Source: Cedecea neteri NBRC 105707 = ATCC 33855
GTDB taxonomy: Bacteria; Pseudomonadota; Gammaproteobacteria; Enterobacterales; Enterobacteriaceae
Length of the DNA: 64,000 nucleotides
NCBI RefSeq assembly: GCF_001571265.1
Contig: NZ_BCTL01000022.1
Coordinates: 1-64,000 of the forward strand
Reading direction: 5' to 3'
A program made the translations under genes and the position numbers. The notes under the pieces are model-generated. The model saw only the letters and a list, made by a program, of their open reading frames with translations. It was not told the DNA's origin and made no database searches. Below are positions 63,106 through 64,000 of this stretch, piece by piece. The first letter of the stretch is position 1. Each line of letters begins with the position of its first letter.

Positions 63106-64000
63106 ATGGGTTCTTTGAAGTGGCGGATTTCGCCTCTATGTCAGGAGCCGCAGCGCTCCGGTACTTTACTTCACCTCCTTACCGGGCTGCCGGTTGCGGC
63201 GCTTTTCCTTAGCGTCAGCGGCTGCAGTTCCACCAGCCACAGTGCTTCATCATCCCTGAAGCTGGATCGCCAGCTCAACGAGCAGATTGTGATGCTGCCC
63301 GTGCAAACGGAAGGCCGAACCGTTGAGCTGGAAACCACGCTGTATAAGCCGCCGGGTAACGGCCCTTTCCCTCTGTTGTTAATGAACCACGGTAAAAATC
63401 CGGGCAATGCGCGCACGCAGCCGCGCTCCCGCCACCTCGAAATCGCTTCGGTATTTGTTCATCGGGGGTTTGTAGTCGCGATCCCGATGCGGGAAGGCTT
63501 TGCGGCATCCGGCGGCCTGTATCCGAAAGACGGGTGTGATATCCGTCGTCACGCGTTTGACGAGGCAAAAGGTGCCGCCGCCGCCCTCAATGAACTGGTG
63601 AAACTGCCTTACGTTGACCGTTCACGTATTTTGATTGCCGGGCAGTCGGACGGCGGCCTGGTGACAATGGCGCTAAGTACTCGTCAGATCCCTGGCGTGC
63701 TGGGGATGATTAACTTTTCCGGTGGCCTGCGCATGAAAACCTGTCCCGGCTGGCAGCAAAACCTGATCAGCGCTTACTCAAGCATCGGGAAACAGGCGCG
63801 CTACCCGTCGCTTTGGTTCTACGGCGATAACGACCAGCTCTGGCCGCAGCCAATGCCACAGCAAATGTTCAGCGCCTACACAAGCCAGGCCACCGGGACT
63901 GCAAGCCGAACCCGAATGGTTGATATCGGCACCTTCGGACAAAACTCTCATGATTTTGCCGACAGCAAAGCAGGCGTCAAACGCTGGTACCCGCAGGTAG
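63106..64000 (+). CDS. Alpha/beta-hydrolase lipoprotein, C-terminus outside the window
   Basis: The frame opens at ATG 63106 (AGGG upstream) and is still open after 298 codons at the window edge. A long signal sequence ends in a lipobox-like VSGC near residue 51. The rest is a dienelactone-hydrolase-like fold: NHGKNPG, the nucleophile elbow IAGQSDGG near 180, YGDNDQLWP with the probable Asp, and NSHDF with the probable His. It is an envelope esterase or hydrolase of unknown substrate, possibly independent of the dauR-like operon. Confidence 0.8.
   Translation, partial: MGSLKWRISPLCQEPQRSGTLLHLLTGLPVAALFLSVSGCSSTSHSASSSLKLDRQLNEQIVMLPVQTEGRTVELETTLYKPPGNGPFPLLLMNHGKNPGNARTQPRSRHLEIASVFVHRGFVVAIPMREGFAASGGLYPKDGCDIRRHAFDEAKGAAAALNELVKLPYVDRSRILIAGQSDGGLVTMALSTRQIPGVLGMINFSGGLRMKTCPGWQQNLISAYSSIGKQARYPSLWFYGDNDQLWPQPMPQQMFSAYTSQATGTASRTRMVDIGTFGQNSHDFADSKAGVKRWYPQV

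Overview
The window is chromosomal DNA of a gamma-proteobacterium of the Enterobacteriaceae. Many products match Escherichia coli proteins closely over their full length (FdhF, YgfT, SsnA, YgfK, MocA, YqeB, YqeA, HyuA, YgeY, YgeX, YgeW, YgeV/UacR, DigH, Cdh). Gene order and flanking accessory genes differ from E. coli K-12, and I cannot fix the genus by reading. No tRNA, rRNA, CRISPR array or intact insertion sequence was seen.

Layout. (1) 1-8.5 kb: an unfamiliar catabolic locus under a DeoR-family repressor, with a glycerol-kinase-like FGGY kinase, an EutH-family transporter, a DUF1937 protein, two FAD oxidoreductases (one GlpA-like with a BFD-type Fe-S tail) and an arginase-family hydrolase. 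Repeats in its promoter regions look like operators. (2) 9.7-36.4 kb: a long anaerobic purine/urate degradation and selenium-molybdenum hydroxylase locus. It holds a fused Mo/FAD xanthine-dehydrogenase-type subunit with a separate 2Fe-2S subunit, selenocysteine formate dehydrogenase H (fdhF, frameshifted here), a urate-type NCS2 permease, ygfT-ygfS, ssnA-ygfK, mocA, yqeC-yqeB, and the ygeW-ygeX-ygeY-hyuA-yqeA operon next to the sigma-54 activator uacR. Several promoters carry sigma-54-like -24/-12 elements, which fits one UacR regulon. Formate electrons would pass through FdhF, YgfS/YgfT and YgfK to open the purine ring. YgeX, YgeY, YgeW, HyuA and YqeA would then process the C-N fragments and recover ATP from carbamoyl phosphate.

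(3) 36.4-39.2 kb: an AT-rich accessory stretch with a broken TccC/RHS toxin fragment, a LuxR-type regulator, a membrane-anchored ToxR/CadC-like regulator and two tandem very small lipoproteins. (4) 39.2-47 kb: an orphan MetQ/NlpA lipoprotein, cdh, a fumarylacetoacetate-hydrolase-family gene, an SDR gene, and a leuCD-like operon that continues into a haloacetate-dehalogenase-like hydrolase and a LysR regulator. (5) 47-59.5 kb: digH, an ECF sigma factor with a membrane partner, LysR/oxidoreductase pairs (one LysR probably controlling two promoters through a shared operator), a large STAND-type regulator with an MFS pump, and an e(P4)-type acid phosphatase. (6) 59.7-64 kb: an AT-rich DUF421/DUF3290 membrane cassette, a RidA / hydroxyaspartate-ammonia-lyase-like / DauR-like operon, and an alpha/beta-hydrolase lipoprotein cut by the window edge.
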